From Azophilus sp965220425 (GTDB lineage Bacteria; Pseudomonadota; Gammaproteobacteria; Pseudomonadales; Azotimanducaceae), in contig OZ244830.1 in NCBI GenBank assembly GCA_965220425.1, forward strand, positions 744,001 to 808,000: 64,000 nt of DNA. Reading direction: 5' to 3'. Of the stretch, positions 26,827 to 37,900 are shown piece after piece. Below the pieces are notes generated by a model. It was not told the DNA's origin and made no database searches. It saw only the letters and a list, made by a program, of their open reading frames with translations. A program made the position numbers and the translations under genes. The stretch's first letter is position 1. Every line of letters begins with the position of its first letter.

Positions 26827-27983
26827 TGGTGTGGCCCTCAGTGGCACTCCGAGAAGTGGCGAGGCAAGTCAGACGCGGCGTTGCTCCGCAACCAGGTACA
26901 ACATATCGCCAGATCGGCGTTCGCCTATGGGGGCAAGGGGCCTATGAACGCACTGCGCTTGACGGCGCTGATACGAGATATGCTTGGCTCTACGAGGTGC
27001 GTGAAGGCGACATCGTCGTCAACAAGATCTGGGCTCGAAACGGTAGCGTTTCGGTGATTCAGTCAGGGCTTTCCGGGTGCTTCGCGTCACCTGAGTTCCC
27101 GACCTATACGATTGACACGAGGCGCATGAGACCTGATTGGTTTGGTTGGTTTACTCGTTGTCGCACGTTGTGGTCCCAGTGCGATCACCTGTCACGGGGA
27201 ACCAGCGGCAAGAATCGGCTGCGGCCCGAGAGATTCCTGGACGTGACGATACCCCTGCCACCGCTTGAGGAGCAGGCCAGTTCGGTGGCTCGACTAGATT
27301 CGGTCTTCTCGTTGGTTGAAAGGCGCCGACAGGCACTGGCGGTGTCGGAAGGCGACATTGCCGCGCTCCTACGCGGAGCCTTCGACAAGACGATCGAACG
27401 CGCCGAGTGGCGGCATATGGCGGAAGTGGCTCCGCTCATCCGGCGTCCAGTCGACGTCCAGCCGGATGAGAGTTATCCGGAGCTTGGGGTTCGATCTTTT
27501 GGGCGTGGAACGTTCCACAAGCCACCGCTGGATGGCATGGCGGTGGGGAGTAAGAAGCTCTTTCGGATTGAGCCACGGGATCTCGTGTTCAACATAGTCT
27601 TCGCATGGGAGGGTGCTGTCGCGATCGCTAAGGCAGACGACTGCGGCAGGGTTGGCTCCCATCGTTTCCTGACTTGCGTGCCGAACCCGATGGTTGCAAC
27701 CGTCGACTTCCTACTCTATTTCTTTCTGTCTCCCGAAGGACTGCGGGTCTTGGGCGACGCGTCACCCGGCGGCGCCGGACGCAACCGGACACTCGGATTG
27801 AAGAAGCTCGCGGAGATCAAGGTGCCGGTACCACGGATCGAGAAGGTGCGCTGGTTCGACCGCGTTCAGGCGAAAGCGCGAGCCTTGCGCGCGGCCCGGG
27901 CAGAAGCTGAAGATGATGTGAGCGCGCTCATTCCCGCCATGCTCCACGGTGTTTTCGAGGCGAGTGTTGACGCTCGAGTTTGA
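26826..27983 (+). CDS. hsdS: Type I restriction enzyme, S subunit (DNA specificity)
   Basis: Selects the bipartite DNA target. The 385-residue protein has two target-recognition segments, each ending in a typical conserved helix (FLDVTIPLPPLEEQ near residue 145; LAEIKVPVPRIEKV near 340). Coiled spacer helices follow each (VARLDSVFSLVERRRQAL; VQAKARALRAARAEAEDD). The ATG at 26826 overlaps the hsdM stop (TGATG), indicating coupling. Confidence 0.92.
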   Translation: MVWPSVALREVARQVRRGVAPQPGTTYRQIGVRLWGQGAYERTALDGADTRYAWLYEVREGDIVVNKIWARNGSVSVIQSGLSGCFASPEFPTYTIDTRRMRPDWFGWFTRCRTLWSQCDHLSRGTSGKNRLRPERFLDVTIPLPPLEEQASSVARLDSVFSLVERRRQALAVSEGDIAALLRGAFDKTIERAEWRHMAEVAPLIRRPVDVQPDESYPELGVRSFGRGTFHKPPLDGMAVGSKKLFRIEPRDLVFNIVFAWEGAVAIAKADDCGRVGSHRFLTCVPNPMVATVDFLLYFFLSPEGLRVLGDASPGGAGRNRTLGLKKLAEIKVPVPRIEKVRWFDRVQAKARALRAARAEAEDDVSALIPAMLHGVFEASVDARV

Positions 27984-28004
27984 TCGAGAGAAGACGTACA
28001 CCCG

Positions 28005-28787
28005 GTGAGCAAGCGACATGGTCCGCGGGGTAGCGAGCTTGCGGTACAGGATTGGCTGAAGCGGCGATCCGACGTCGTGGACATCCGCTTTGTTGGCGAT
28101 GCGGGCGAAGGGCCTCCAGACTTTCTTGCGGACTTCCACGGCGTGGAAGTCGCCATCGAAGTAACTAGGATGCCTCTAGATACGGGTTGGCCAGAGGGCC
28201 AGCGCCTCGCATTCGAAGCAGAACTGCAGCAGGTCGTGCGGTCCGTCAAAGATGACCCGGAGGCGCCACGCTGGCACGTTCTTTGCCACATCGATCACAG
28301 GCAGCCAAGGCCACCAAAGCGGAACGGGGACTGGAAGGAGCGGGTGCGAGAGGCCCTATTGAGCGGAAACGCTCCTCGCAGATTACAGCTTGTGGCCGAG
28401 AGTGAGCGGGTTGGCAAAGGTGTAGTCGTGGAACACTTTCCGGCGAGTAACGATGGGAGCCTTCCGTTTGCCAACCAAGGAGGTGCACATCTAGTCGTGG
28501 GATCCGCATCGACTCGCATTCTGGAGGAGATGCACGCCAAGGCCGTCAAGGTCAGGCAATCGGAGCGTGCTCAGGAATACTCAGACTGGTGGTTGATCCT
28601 AGACGATGAAGTTGTGATCGTTCACCGGGCGCTCACGGCGGGCGAGTGGCGGCACATCCGCGACGCGGCTGCAACTAGTGAGCACCTTGCGGTCTGGAGC
28701 AAGGTGATCCTAATCAGCGGGCGCACCGGCGAATGCACGCCGGTGTACGAGAGGTCAGGACAAAGAGAACTGGACGAAGGGGCGTGA
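28005..28787 (+). CDS. Unknown protein at the end of the type I locus, possible nuclease-like fold
   Basis: A 260-residue protein starting at GTG, 21 bases after hsdS and in the same direction. I do not recognise the family. Near residues 25-55 it has PDFLADFHGVEVAIEVTRM, which has the spacing of a PD-(D/E)xK nuclease core but with Thr-Arg in place of the usual Lys. Position suggests it belongs to the restriction operon. It may be a second effector or an inactive nuclease. Confidence 0.6.
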   Translation: MSKRHGPRGSELAVQDWLKRRSDVVDIRFVGDAGEGPPDFLADFHGVEVAIEVTRMPLDTGWPEGQRLAFEAELQQVVRSVKDDPEAPRWHVLCHIDHRQPRPPKRNGDWKERVREALLSGNAPRRLQLVAESERVGKGVVVEHFPASNDGSLPFANQGGAHLVVGSASTRILEEMHAKAVKVRQSERAQEYSDWWLILDDEVVIVHRALTAGEWRHIRDAAATSEHLAVWSKVILISGRTGECTPVYERSGQRELDEGA

Positions 28788-28830
28788 CTACAATGAGGGC
28801 GACGTGGAAGAGTTCGCGCGCAAGCGTTCG

Positions 28831-29454
28831 GATTGTGTGTAAGAAAGTGACTCGCATTCGACCGATGCTTGCGATCGGTCGGTGCTGAGCGGAATCGCGG
28901 TTGAGATAACCCGGTCATCCTATTCGCACCCTGTTTCGTCCTAGCGGACGGCGCCGGCAATGATCTCGCGCGTGCCCGTGTCGTGGGCGGCGGTTTCCTT
29001 TGGTCAGTGGAACGTCTGCAACGCCTTGTGGGCGCCTCCCGTTTTGGTCAGCCGGGGCGGCTGTGGATCGAAGCGCACCGCTGGGTTTCCCGCAGTCTGC
29101 TGCGATCGCCGGCCCTTTTGAGGCCGTCTCCCGTTCTGGTCAGCCGGGGTTGCTGGCGATTCGATGCAGGCCGCTGGATCACCCGCGGCGTGCTGTCAAT
29201 CGATGGTTCCGTTCGGAACTTCTCCCCGTTGTTTTGCTTGGTGGGGGACTCCATGTCCGGGTTGCAGATCCCGGCGTCTGACGACCCTGAATGAGGGTCG
29301 ATTTTGAGGTTTGGCGCGGACTGTACAGACGTCCGGAGCGCGTGGCAAACAGGTGCGCCGAAGGGCTGCGCGCGAGATCGTGCGCGGTCTTGCGGAAACG
29401 CCGCCCCGACGCTGTGGGACGCGACTTTCAAGTCCGTCCCACAGCGTGGGGGCG
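28831..29454 (+). repeat. Structured repeat element, copy A
   Basis: A non-coding stretch homologous to copy B (44462-45063). Shared parts in order are: taagaaag followed by a hairpin with 8-bp stems (28859-28866/28874-28881); a block ending near 28970 with gcaccctgtttcgtcct; several units beginning ggtcag with ccgggg; a block containing gatcccggcgtctga (29266-29280) followed by a short hairpin (29282-29300); and a final hairpin with 13-bp perfect arms (29409-29421/29435-29447) that extends further imperfectly. Loops and stem sequences differ between the copies while pairing is kept. It could be a structured RNA or the end of a mobile element. Confidence 0.65.
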
Positions 29455-29740
29455 AGCCGGGACGTTCAGCGACCGTGGAAGCGCCCGGCAGCGTGCTGCG
29501 TTACGGCCACGGAGGATCGCCTCGGGGCGGTGCGCACCTCGAACGACGGTAGCTGCGGCCCTGGCCGTGCCCGGTTGTCAGGTGCTGCCGCGTGGCGGCG
29601 AGCTGCTTTTCGGCATCCGTGTGCGCGGCGTTGGTGTGTTGGGGAGGTCTCTAGGTGCGGGGCGAAGGTGACGTCCTAACAGGCGAACGGCCGGGGTGTC
29701 GATCGGGGGAGAGAGGCCAAGATGCGGGCGTTGCGGAGGA

Positions 29741-29842
29741 TCAAGATACGGTGCCAAGGTAATAGAAGCCTTGCTGGTTCTTGATAGCGGTGTTCCCGCC
29801 GCTCTTTGCGGCAAAGGTGTCGTTCTCCACGTAAACGTCCAT
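29741..29842 (-). CDS. Possible 33-residue peptide
   Basis: A short ATG frame reading MDVYVENDTFAAKSGGN and ending in YYLGTVS. Its composition (Asn, Tyr, Phe, Lys) is unlike the Arg/Pro-rich random frames around it. No strong ribosome site is obvious (agggagccacgcag upstream). It may be a small gene, the tail of a decayed gene, or chance. Confidence 0.2.
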   Translation of the reverse strand: MDVYVENDTFAAKSGGNTAIKNQQGFYYLGTVS

Positions 29843-30410
29843 CTGCGTGGCTCCCTCGGCGGGTCGCGGTGGCAATGGTTGTCTTAGGGGACACCGTCCT
29901 TGGCAGCCGTCCGCCAGCAGCTGCAAGCGAGCGTTGGAAGCGGAGCAATCGGCAGGTGGCGCGGAATCATACGCGCGGTGTGGGACGAGACAAGAAAAGA
30001 GAGGTCCACCAAGCGGACGATTTCCAGATACTCGTTCGCGCCGTCACGGTGCGTCGTCTTGGAGTCGGGTGGATCGACTGCTGGCGTACGGAAACCGTGT
30101 CCGCGATTCTTCGGGTGGTTTGCTCCGTCTTCCGAACAATCGGAACACAGGCGTTCGAGGTCGTCTGGCCGGCACCTGACGTGGAAGGGTTCGCCGACCT
30201 GGCGGCGGCCTGCCGTGTCGAGCATGGCCGCGACGCTCTGGCGCATCGCTCCGTTGCGCCGGGGCATCTTCACAGGAATGTCCGGGTCGGGTGAGGATGG
30301 CGTGTAACCCGGACGGAACTTTGAAGACCGTTCCGGGTCGAAAAAAGCATGGAAAAACAATCGTTTCCGACGAAAGTCTCGCAGTATGTGCCGGTCGCCA
30401 CCGGCGCCGG

Positions 30411-30444
30411 AGTGCTCGCGATAACTGTAGTTATGGCGAGCACT
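30411..30444. repeat. 34-bp dyad, possible recombinase site 1
   Basis: An almost perfect palindrome: arms agtgctcgc and gcgagcact (nine bases each) with an inner ataact/agttat pair. The left 16 bases (agtgctcgcgataact) recur at 30609-30624, and a related inverted sequence lies at 31743-31771 on the other side of the recombinase gene. Confidence 0.6.
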
Positions 30445-30608
30445 TAGGTCAATATGCGGCTGTGAGAAATGTTGCGCGTCTTCCCGGCACCGACTCGAAG
30501 AGTCATGCTTCAGGAGTTCCCAACCGACTGATTTCCGTGACTTTCGCTCCCCCACGGCGCATCCATCGCCACGTTGCCCGGTTGTCCCGGAGACGGATCG
30601 GCCCGACT

Positions 30609-30624
30609 CAGTGCTCGCGATAAC
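30609..30624 (+). repeat. Half-site repeat of the recombinase dyad
   Basis: The 16 bases agtgctcgcgataact are identical to the left half of the dyad at 30411-30444, 198 bases upstream, and lie 105 bases beyond the 3' end of the recombinase gene. Confidence 0.6.
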
Positions 30625-30728
30625 TCCGAGCGATAGCCCGGGTTCCGGTACCCGATCCAAACCGTAGCAGTGCGGCGCCGGCCCCTTCGGGTCTTTCCCG
30701 GCGGAACCCGCGCACCCCGGAATCCCGG

Positions 30729-31706
30729 TCACGCGCGTCCCTGCGCGCGGGCCAGCTGCGCGGCGCCGCTGCGACTCGCCAGCAGCCGGTCGCCGTAGCG
30801 GTTCACCATCGCCGTGGTCTTCCAGCGGCCCGCCTGCAGGATTGCCGGTAGCTCGATCCCCGACGCGATCATGTCCTGCGCCGCGCCCACGCGGGCGCTG
30901 TGGCCCGACAGTCCGACGACCAAATTGTCCGGCAATCCGGCGCGTCGCGCCATGCGCTTGAAGATGCGCGGGATCTGGCTCGGATGCAGCCGCTCGCCCG
31001 GCGGCCGTCCCAGGGGCAGCGACCGGAACAGCCGGCCATTGTCGATGCCGGCGCGGTCGCGCCACTCGCCCACCATCGACACGGTGTCCGGCGCCAGGTA
31101 GACCATCGCGCCCCGGCTTTCCTGATCGGTCTTCGAGCGGCGCACGAGCAGCGTCGCGTCACCGCGGATTTCCTCAACGACGTCAGATACTTGCAGCGCC
31201 GACAGTTCCGAGCGGCGCAGCATTCCGTCGTACGCCACCGCCAGCAGCGCGCGGTTCCGCGCGTCGATCAGCGCCTTCCCGGAAGCCTCCAGCAGTCGCT
31301 GCCGCAGCGGCCAGGTCAGGCCCTGCGCCTGCCCCTGGCGGCGTCCCCGGGAGCGGTGCATGCGCTGTAGCGCAAGCCGCACCGCGGCGCTGCGGATCGA
31401 CCGGCCACGCCCGATGGCGCGGTGGGCCGCGGCGATGCTGGCCACGTAGCGGCGCACCGTCGCCGGGGCGCGCACCGCCGCCATCTCGTCGACGAACGCC
31501 GCCACGGTCGCGGGGCTCGCGGGTACGGCCGCCAGTCCGCGCTTGCCACACCACGCGGCGTAGATGCCGAGGTCGGACCTAAGAGCCCGCTCGGTGTTGT
31601 CGCTGATCGCACCCCTGGCGGCCGCCACGCAGCCGTCGATGCAGTCGGCGACAGCGAAGTCCTCGGCGGGATCCGGCAGGGCGCGGAGCGGGGTCTCGTT
31701 GAGCAT
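30729..31706 (-). CDS. Tyrosine recombinase / site-specific integrase
   Basis: A 325-residue phage-integrase-family protein with an N-terminal SAM-like DNA-binding domain and a C-terminal catalytic domain. Catalytic positions visible are Arg in YDGMLRRSELSAL, HSAR in LSGHSARVGAAQ, Trp in QAGRWKT and the nucleophile Tyr in MVNRYG. The ATG at 31706 has ggagg upstream. It reads towards copy A of the structured repeat and diverges from the giant sulfatase gene. Dyad sequences on both sides (30411-30444, 30609-30624, 31743-31771) may be its targets. Confidence 0.85.
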   Translation of the reverse strand: MLNETPLRALPDPAEDFAVADCIDGCVAAARGAISDNTERALRSDLGIYAAWCGKRGLAAVPASPATVAAFVDEMAAVRAPATVRRYVASIAAAHRAIGRGRSIRSAAVRLALQRMHRSRGRRQGQAQGLTWPLRQRLLEASGKALIDARNRALLAVAYDGMLRRSELSALQVSDVVEEIRGDATLLVRRSKTDQESRGAMVYLAPDTVSMVGEWRDRAGIDNGRLFRSLPLGRPPGERLHPSQIPRIFKRMARRAGLPDNLVVGLSGHSARVGAAQDMIASGIELPAILQAGRWKTTAMVNRYGDRLLASRSGAAQLARAQGRA

Positions 31707-31742
31707 GGGGCGGCCTCCGTGCCGGTGGAACACGGGCCGCCG

Positions 31743-31771
31743 TTGTACTCGCGATTTCTACAGTTATCGAG
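31743..31771. repeat. Imperfect dyad, possible recombinase site 3
   Basis: The sequence actcgcgatttctacagtta followed by tcgagagt is an imperfect palindrome. Its reverse strand contains cgataactgtag, as in the dyad at 30411-30444. It lies between the divergent recombinase and giant-protein genes, so it could also be an operator. The rest of 31707-31964 shows no gene. Confidence 0.5.
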
Positions 31772-31964
31772 AGTTCTGTCAGAGAAGGAACTGAGGTGAC
31801 GGGGATGAAGTTCGCGGGCGTTGGCGACCGAGGTGGCGGTAAGGGAGTCGAGCGGGACCGGTGTGGGACGCCACGCGATGCAAGCACGGCCGGAAGGTCC
31901 GGCGCGGGCTGGGCGCGCGTTCGATCTTGGCCATAGCGATCGCTCGGCCAAGCTACAGCTAGCG

Positions 31965-34900
31965 ATGTTCCGCCGTCACGAGTTCGAACCGGGCCCTCGG
32001 TACTGCCGCTCGGGCGTCCGTGTACGGGGGGTGCTCGCGGCCGCAACGACATTCGCAGTCTTTGCGGCCAGCGCTGCGGGCGTAGGCGAACTCGCCGGCA
32101 AACGTGGAAGCGGTCCCACGGACGCCAACGCGAACACCGGCGAGGTCCTGGGGCAGCCTACAGAACCGCCTAACGTCATTGTGATCACGGTCGACGGCCT
32201 CGGCCACGCTGACCTCGGCCACAACGGTGGGACGGACGTCGCGACGCCGAACATGGACGCGCTGGCCGGCGACGGCGTGGTCTTTGCGAACGGCTACACG
32301 GTCCAGCCGACGTCCAGCGCGTCTCGTGCGGGACTGCTGTCGGGCCGGCATCCCGCACGGTACGGGCTGGAGGAGAATTTGGCGTTTTCCTTGTCGGATT
32401 CCGCCCAGGCGATGCCCCGCTCCGTGAGGATGATCCAAGAGGATCTGCAGGCGGCGGGTTACGACACCGCGCTTGTCGGGAAGTGGCACCTGGGGGCAGC
32501 GGCCGGGAAACGCGAACCGCGCAAACGCGGGTTCTCGTACTTCTTCGGCTTTCCGGGGGAGGGCCACGACTACTGGCGGACGGACGCCGCCGCGCTAGCC
32601 GACCAGTATCTCGTTCCGCTGGTCGCCAACCGCCTGAGGGTGGGCATCGACGACTACCTGACCGACGTCCTGACCGACAAGGCGATCAAGTTCGTGGAGC
32701 GCGAGCGGGACGGTTCGTTTTTCCTCCAGCTCGCGTACAGCGCGCCGCAGGCGCCGCTGCAGGCCCCTGAGGAACTGCTGGCGAAGTACGCCGGCGAGGC
32801 GGACGAGGCGCGCCGGAACTACCTGGCGATGGTTGACGCGCTCGATGGCAACATCGGGCGCCTGCTGGAAGGGTTGGATGACGCCGGTCTGCGTGACGAT
32901 ACCCTGATCTTCCTAGTGGGCGATCGGGGAGCGTCTGCGGCCGCAGACGGTGGCGGGCTGCGGGGTGACGGGGCCGGATTCGACGAACGCGACATCCGGA
33001 TTCCCTTCCTGGCCTCCTGGCCGTCGCGTTGGCCGAGCGATGTGCGCTACGAACCGATGGTCTCGTCGCTGGACATAGCGGCGACCATCCTGTCGATGGC
33101 CGGGGTGGCGCGTGCCGTGACGGCGCCTGCTCTGGACGGCGTGGATCTCGACCGCCACGTGCGTGGCGAGGTGACCGAAGCGCCTCACGAGGCGCTCTTC
33201 TGGCGCCGTTCGACGACAGGTGGCTTCGCGGTACGTGCCGGCGGCATGAAGCTCGTTCGCAACCACCGCGACGACGTGACAGCGCTGTTCGACCTGACCA
33301 CCGACCCGGGTGAGACCGTTGATCTGGCGCGGGACAACGCCGACGTGTGGAATGCACTGGCGGCGCGCTGGACGGCCTGGAACGCGGGGAACAGCATGGG
33401 AAACCTGTATCCGGATGCCGAGACCTACGATGCCGCACGAGCCGATTTTTTCGCGGATTACGCCGCCGCTCGGCTGCAGGCCGCGGAAGACGCAGCGTTC
33501 CGCATCGGGTCATTTGCCCAGCAGGAGGTTCCGGCTGCTGGAGAAGACGGCGTAGGCACCGGAGAAGAGAGCGGCGCAACGGCTTCGGCGGAGGCGGCGT
33601 TCACGGTGTCGTTCTCCGACACCGCCATCGGCGAGGACGAGACGGCGACGTTGACCGTGGAGACGACCGAAGGGGGGACAACCGAGTCAGACCGGGTGGT
33701 CGGGCTGGCGGTGTTCGGAACGGCTTCCGCGAACGACTACCGTCTGCTCGGCACGGACGGGCAACCGCTGGCCTTGCCGTACCGCGTGATCGTTCCGGCG
33801 GGTTCAACGGCCGCCTCGGCAACGCTCAAGGCGTTGCCGGATGATGACGACGAAGCGTTAGAGACGGTGTTGGTGAAGGCTCGGCTCGACGGCCGGTCCC
33901 TCGGCGTGGCGGCGCTGGCGATCGGTGCCGCCGAAGAAGCGGACTTGCCTACGCAGGGCACGCCGCTGGCGGCCCCGGCCGAACCGCCGAACGTGATCGT
34001 CATCATGGTCGACGACCTGGGCTACGGCGACCTCGGCGTCACCGGAGCAGCGGACATCGATACCCCAAGCATCGACCGTCTCGCGGCGGAAGGCATCTTC
34101 TTTCCGAGCGGCTACTCCGCGCATGCGGTGTGCAGTGCCTCGCGGGCCGCACTGCTCACGGGGCGGCACGGCGCGAGGTTTCGGTTTGAGGGCAATCTCG
34201 CCGCTTCGCCGTTCGACACGCACTCCGGGTTGGCGGCCACGGAAACGACGCTGGCGCAGCGCCTGCGCGGTGCGGGGTACGGAACGGGCGTGGTCGGCAA
34301 GTGGCACCTGGGCTCGGCCGAACCGTTCCTCCCGAGGAACCATGGGTTCGACGAGTTCTTCGGGTTCCTGCGCGGAGATCACGACTACTGGCGGACCCGC
34401 GGCGGGCCGGGTGGGGTCTCGGCGCCGCTGATCGACGACGAGACCACCCATGACCTCGACGGCGAGTACCTGACCGACGTGCTCACCGCAAAGGCGATCG
34501 AGTTCGTGGAGGCGCGGGCAAGCGAGCCGTTCCTTCTATACCTCGCCTACAACGCGCCCCACGCCCCGTTGCAGGCGCCGGAGACGTCACTGCAGAAGTA
34601 CGCGCATGTGGTGGACGAAGGGCGCCGACACTACCTCGCCATGGTGGATGTGCTGGACGCGAATGTGGGGCGGTTGCTGGACGCGCTTGAAGCGTCCGGG
34701 CTACGCGACGACACCCTGATTTTCTTCGTTGGGGACAATGGCGGCGCCACGGAGGCAGGTGCGGACAACGGCGTGCTGACCGGTTCCAAGGGAAGCCTTT
34801 GGGAAGGCGGTATACGCGTTCCATTCGTCGCATCGTGGCCGGCTCGGTGGCCGCAGGGTGTCCGCTTCGATCCAATGGTATCGAATCTCGATATCGCCGC

Positions 34901-37900
34901 CACCGCGATGGCCATGACGGGCGTGTCGGCGGCGACCGGTCCGACGCTGGACGGCGCGAATCTCGACCCGTTCGTGCGGGGGGAGCGCGTCGACGCCCCG
35001 CATGAAGCCCTGTTCTGGCGCTGGGGTAAGGATTACGCGGTACGCAGCGGCGACATGAAGCTGGTCGGTTCCGGATCGAGCGCGCGGCTCTACGACCTGG
35101 GCGGCGATCCGGAGGAGACGACCGATCTAATGCCGCGGATGGCGGACAAGGCCAATCAACTCGGCACGGTGTGGAACGACTGGAACGACCGCAACCAATC
35201 GGGGACCGTGACCGTCGGCCTGAAAGACTATCGCGCAGAGCTGCGACGGTGGCAATTGGCCGTCGAGAGGGAGACGCGCCTGGCGGCGGGCGATGATCCG
35301 ATCCGCATCGGGGTTGCACCGACGGAGGATGCAACGTTGAAGGCGCTGACCCTCTCGGGCGTGGACGTCGAGCCGTTGTACGATCCCGAAACGACCGTCT
35401 ACGCGGGAACGTCGGCTTGGTCAGGCACCAGAACGACGGTGACGGCAACGCCCCCTGACAGCGGCGCCGGCGTGGTGATCGCCGACGCGGACGGTTCGAC
35501 GTCGGGCACCACGCGCGACGTGATGTTGCGCCGGGGGACGAACACGATCACGGCGACAGTGACGGCGGCGGACGGCGAGAAGACGACGGCCTATACGGTG
35601 ATCGTGACCCACCCGCCCCCGCCGCCGGCAGCGACCGTTGCGGTCGTCTCGGAATCGGTGGACGAAGGTGCGCCGGCGTCGTTCACGGTGCGGTTGGACA
35701 GACCTGCGAAGAGCGCGCTCGAGGTGGCGGTGAGCGTTGCCGAGACCGGCGCGATGCTGTCGGGAACGGCGTCGACGGTGGCCATCGCGGCGGAGGAGTC
35801 GAGCGCGACGCTCGCGGTCACGACGGACGACGACCTGGTGGTGGAGGCGGACAGCACGGTGACGGCGACGCTCGGCGCCGGCACGGGCTACGTGCTGGGC
35901 GCGGCGACATCGGCGGACGTCGTTGTGGTGGACAACGACTCGAGGTTCGCCGTCGGCGTCGACCCGGCCGAGATCGAGGAAGGCGGGACGTCGACGGTCA
36001 CGGTGTCGATCGCGAACGGCTTAACGTTCGCATCGCCGCAGACGGTGACGCTTGTGGCGACCGGCACGGCCGTGCCCGCCGACTACACGCTGTCGCCGAC
36101 GGCGCTGGCAATCGAGGCAGGGGGGACCTCCGCGGCGGCGGTCCTGACGGCGACCGACGATCCCGACGCCGAGGACAGCGAGACGGTGACGGTGACCGCA
36201 TCGCACGGCGGCGCGACCGTCGGCAGCGCGGTGCTGACGATCCTGGACAGCGACGGCCCGCCGTCCGACGACGCGAGCCTCAAGGCGCTGGAGTTGACCG
36301 ACATCGGGCTGGCGTTCGACAGCGGGACCACCGCGTACGCGGTGGACGTACCGGGCCCGCTGGCATGGACGACGGTGACGGCGACGCCGAACTATCGGCA
36401 CGCGACGGTGGCGATCGGGGACGCCGGCGGGACGACGTCGGGACGGACGCGTACGACGAGCCTCGCTGAAGGGGAGAACGAGATCCGTATCGTCGTCACG
36501 GCGCAGGACGGCGAGACCACTACGACCTACACCGTCACGGTAACGCGTGCCGAGCTCGCCTGGGGAGAGCGGCGGCCGGATCGCGACCTCGACCTGTCGG
36601 CGGCGGACCGGCCGCGTGGCCTGTGGTCGGACGGTACGACGGTGTGGGCGGCGGACTGGGGCGCGGGCGAGGCGCTGGCCTACGAACTCGCCAGTGGCGA
36701 CCGGCACGGATCCCGGGACATCACGCTGGGATCGTACCTGACGATGACGATCACTTCCGACGGCGACACGCTGTGGGCGGCGGACAGCGCCGGCGGCGTG
36801 TACGCCTATCGTCTGTCGGACGGCGAACGCCTTGCGGAGGACGACTTGGACGGGGACGCGATGGCGGAAGCCGGAAACGCGCGGCCGGCGGGACTGTGGA
36901 CGGACGGCGAGACCCTGTGGGTGGCGGATCACGACGACGGGTACGTGTACGCGTACGCGGTGGCGGACGGCACGCGGCAAAGTGGCGAGGAGTTCTCGCT
37001 GCGAGCGGACGATGGGACGGCGTACCTACGCCCGCTCGGCCTGTACTCGGACGGCCGGACGGTCCTCGCGTCGGACTGGTCGGCTGGCGCGGTGCGCGCG
37101 TTCCGGGCGTCGGACGGCGCCCGGCTGTCCGATCTGGACATCGACGGAGTGGCGTCGGCGAATGACACCGCCTCGGGACTGTGGTCCGACGGGAATACGC
37201 TTTGGGTGGTGGACGAGTTCGAGCAGAAGGCGTACGCGTACGCGGTGGCGATGGCGTCGACCGAGCCCGCGTCCGACGATGCGACGTTGCGCGCGCTGAC
37301 GTTGTCGGGTATCGGCATCGGCACGTTCGGCAGGGCCACGACGACCTACTCGGCGGCGGTGGAGCACGGCGTGTCCAAGACGACTGTGACCGTGGCGCCG
37401 ACGGATTCATCGGCCACGGTGGCGATCACCGATTCGCAGGGCACTACGCACGGGACGTCGCGGGAAGTCGAACTCGCCGTGGGCGAAACCGAGATCGGGA
37501 TCGCCGTGTCGGCTGCGGACGGGGAGACAGCTGCAACCTACACCGTGACGGTCACGAGGGCCGCGCCGGCGTCGACCGATGCGACGCTGGCCAGTTTGAC
37601 GCTGTCGGGCATCGACATCGGGACGTTCGACGCCACGACGTCAAGCTACGCCGCGGCCGTAGCACACGGGTTGTCGAGCACGACGGTCACGGCGACGCCG
37701 ACGGATTCCTCGGCGGCGGTGGCCATCACGGATTCCCAGGGCACGACGCAGGGCACGTCGCGGAATGTGAACCTGGCGGTCGGACAGACCGACATTTCGG
37801 TGACGGTGACGGCGGAGGACGGAGACACCACGGCGACATACGCGGTGGCGGTAACGCGGGCTTCGCCGCCATCGAACGACGCGACGCTGAGTTCGCTGAA

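Larger units (their letters stand above)
29450..30728. other. Gene-free stretch between structured repeat and recombinase
   Basis: About 1.3 kb without a convincing gene; the long open frames here have the composition of random GC-rich sequence. Two sites relevant to the recombinase lie at its right end (30411-30444 and 30609-30624), and one short leftward frame (29741-29842) has a more natural composition. Confidence 0.5.

Noticed and set aside
29884..31065. Leftward 393-codon frame overlapping the recombinase gene
   Set aside because: Half of it lies in another frame of the recombinase and the rest has random composition; no family motif.
28831..31706. Diversity-generating retroelement or retron
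   Set aside because: No reverse transcriptase motif (xxDD) appears in any frame of the window.
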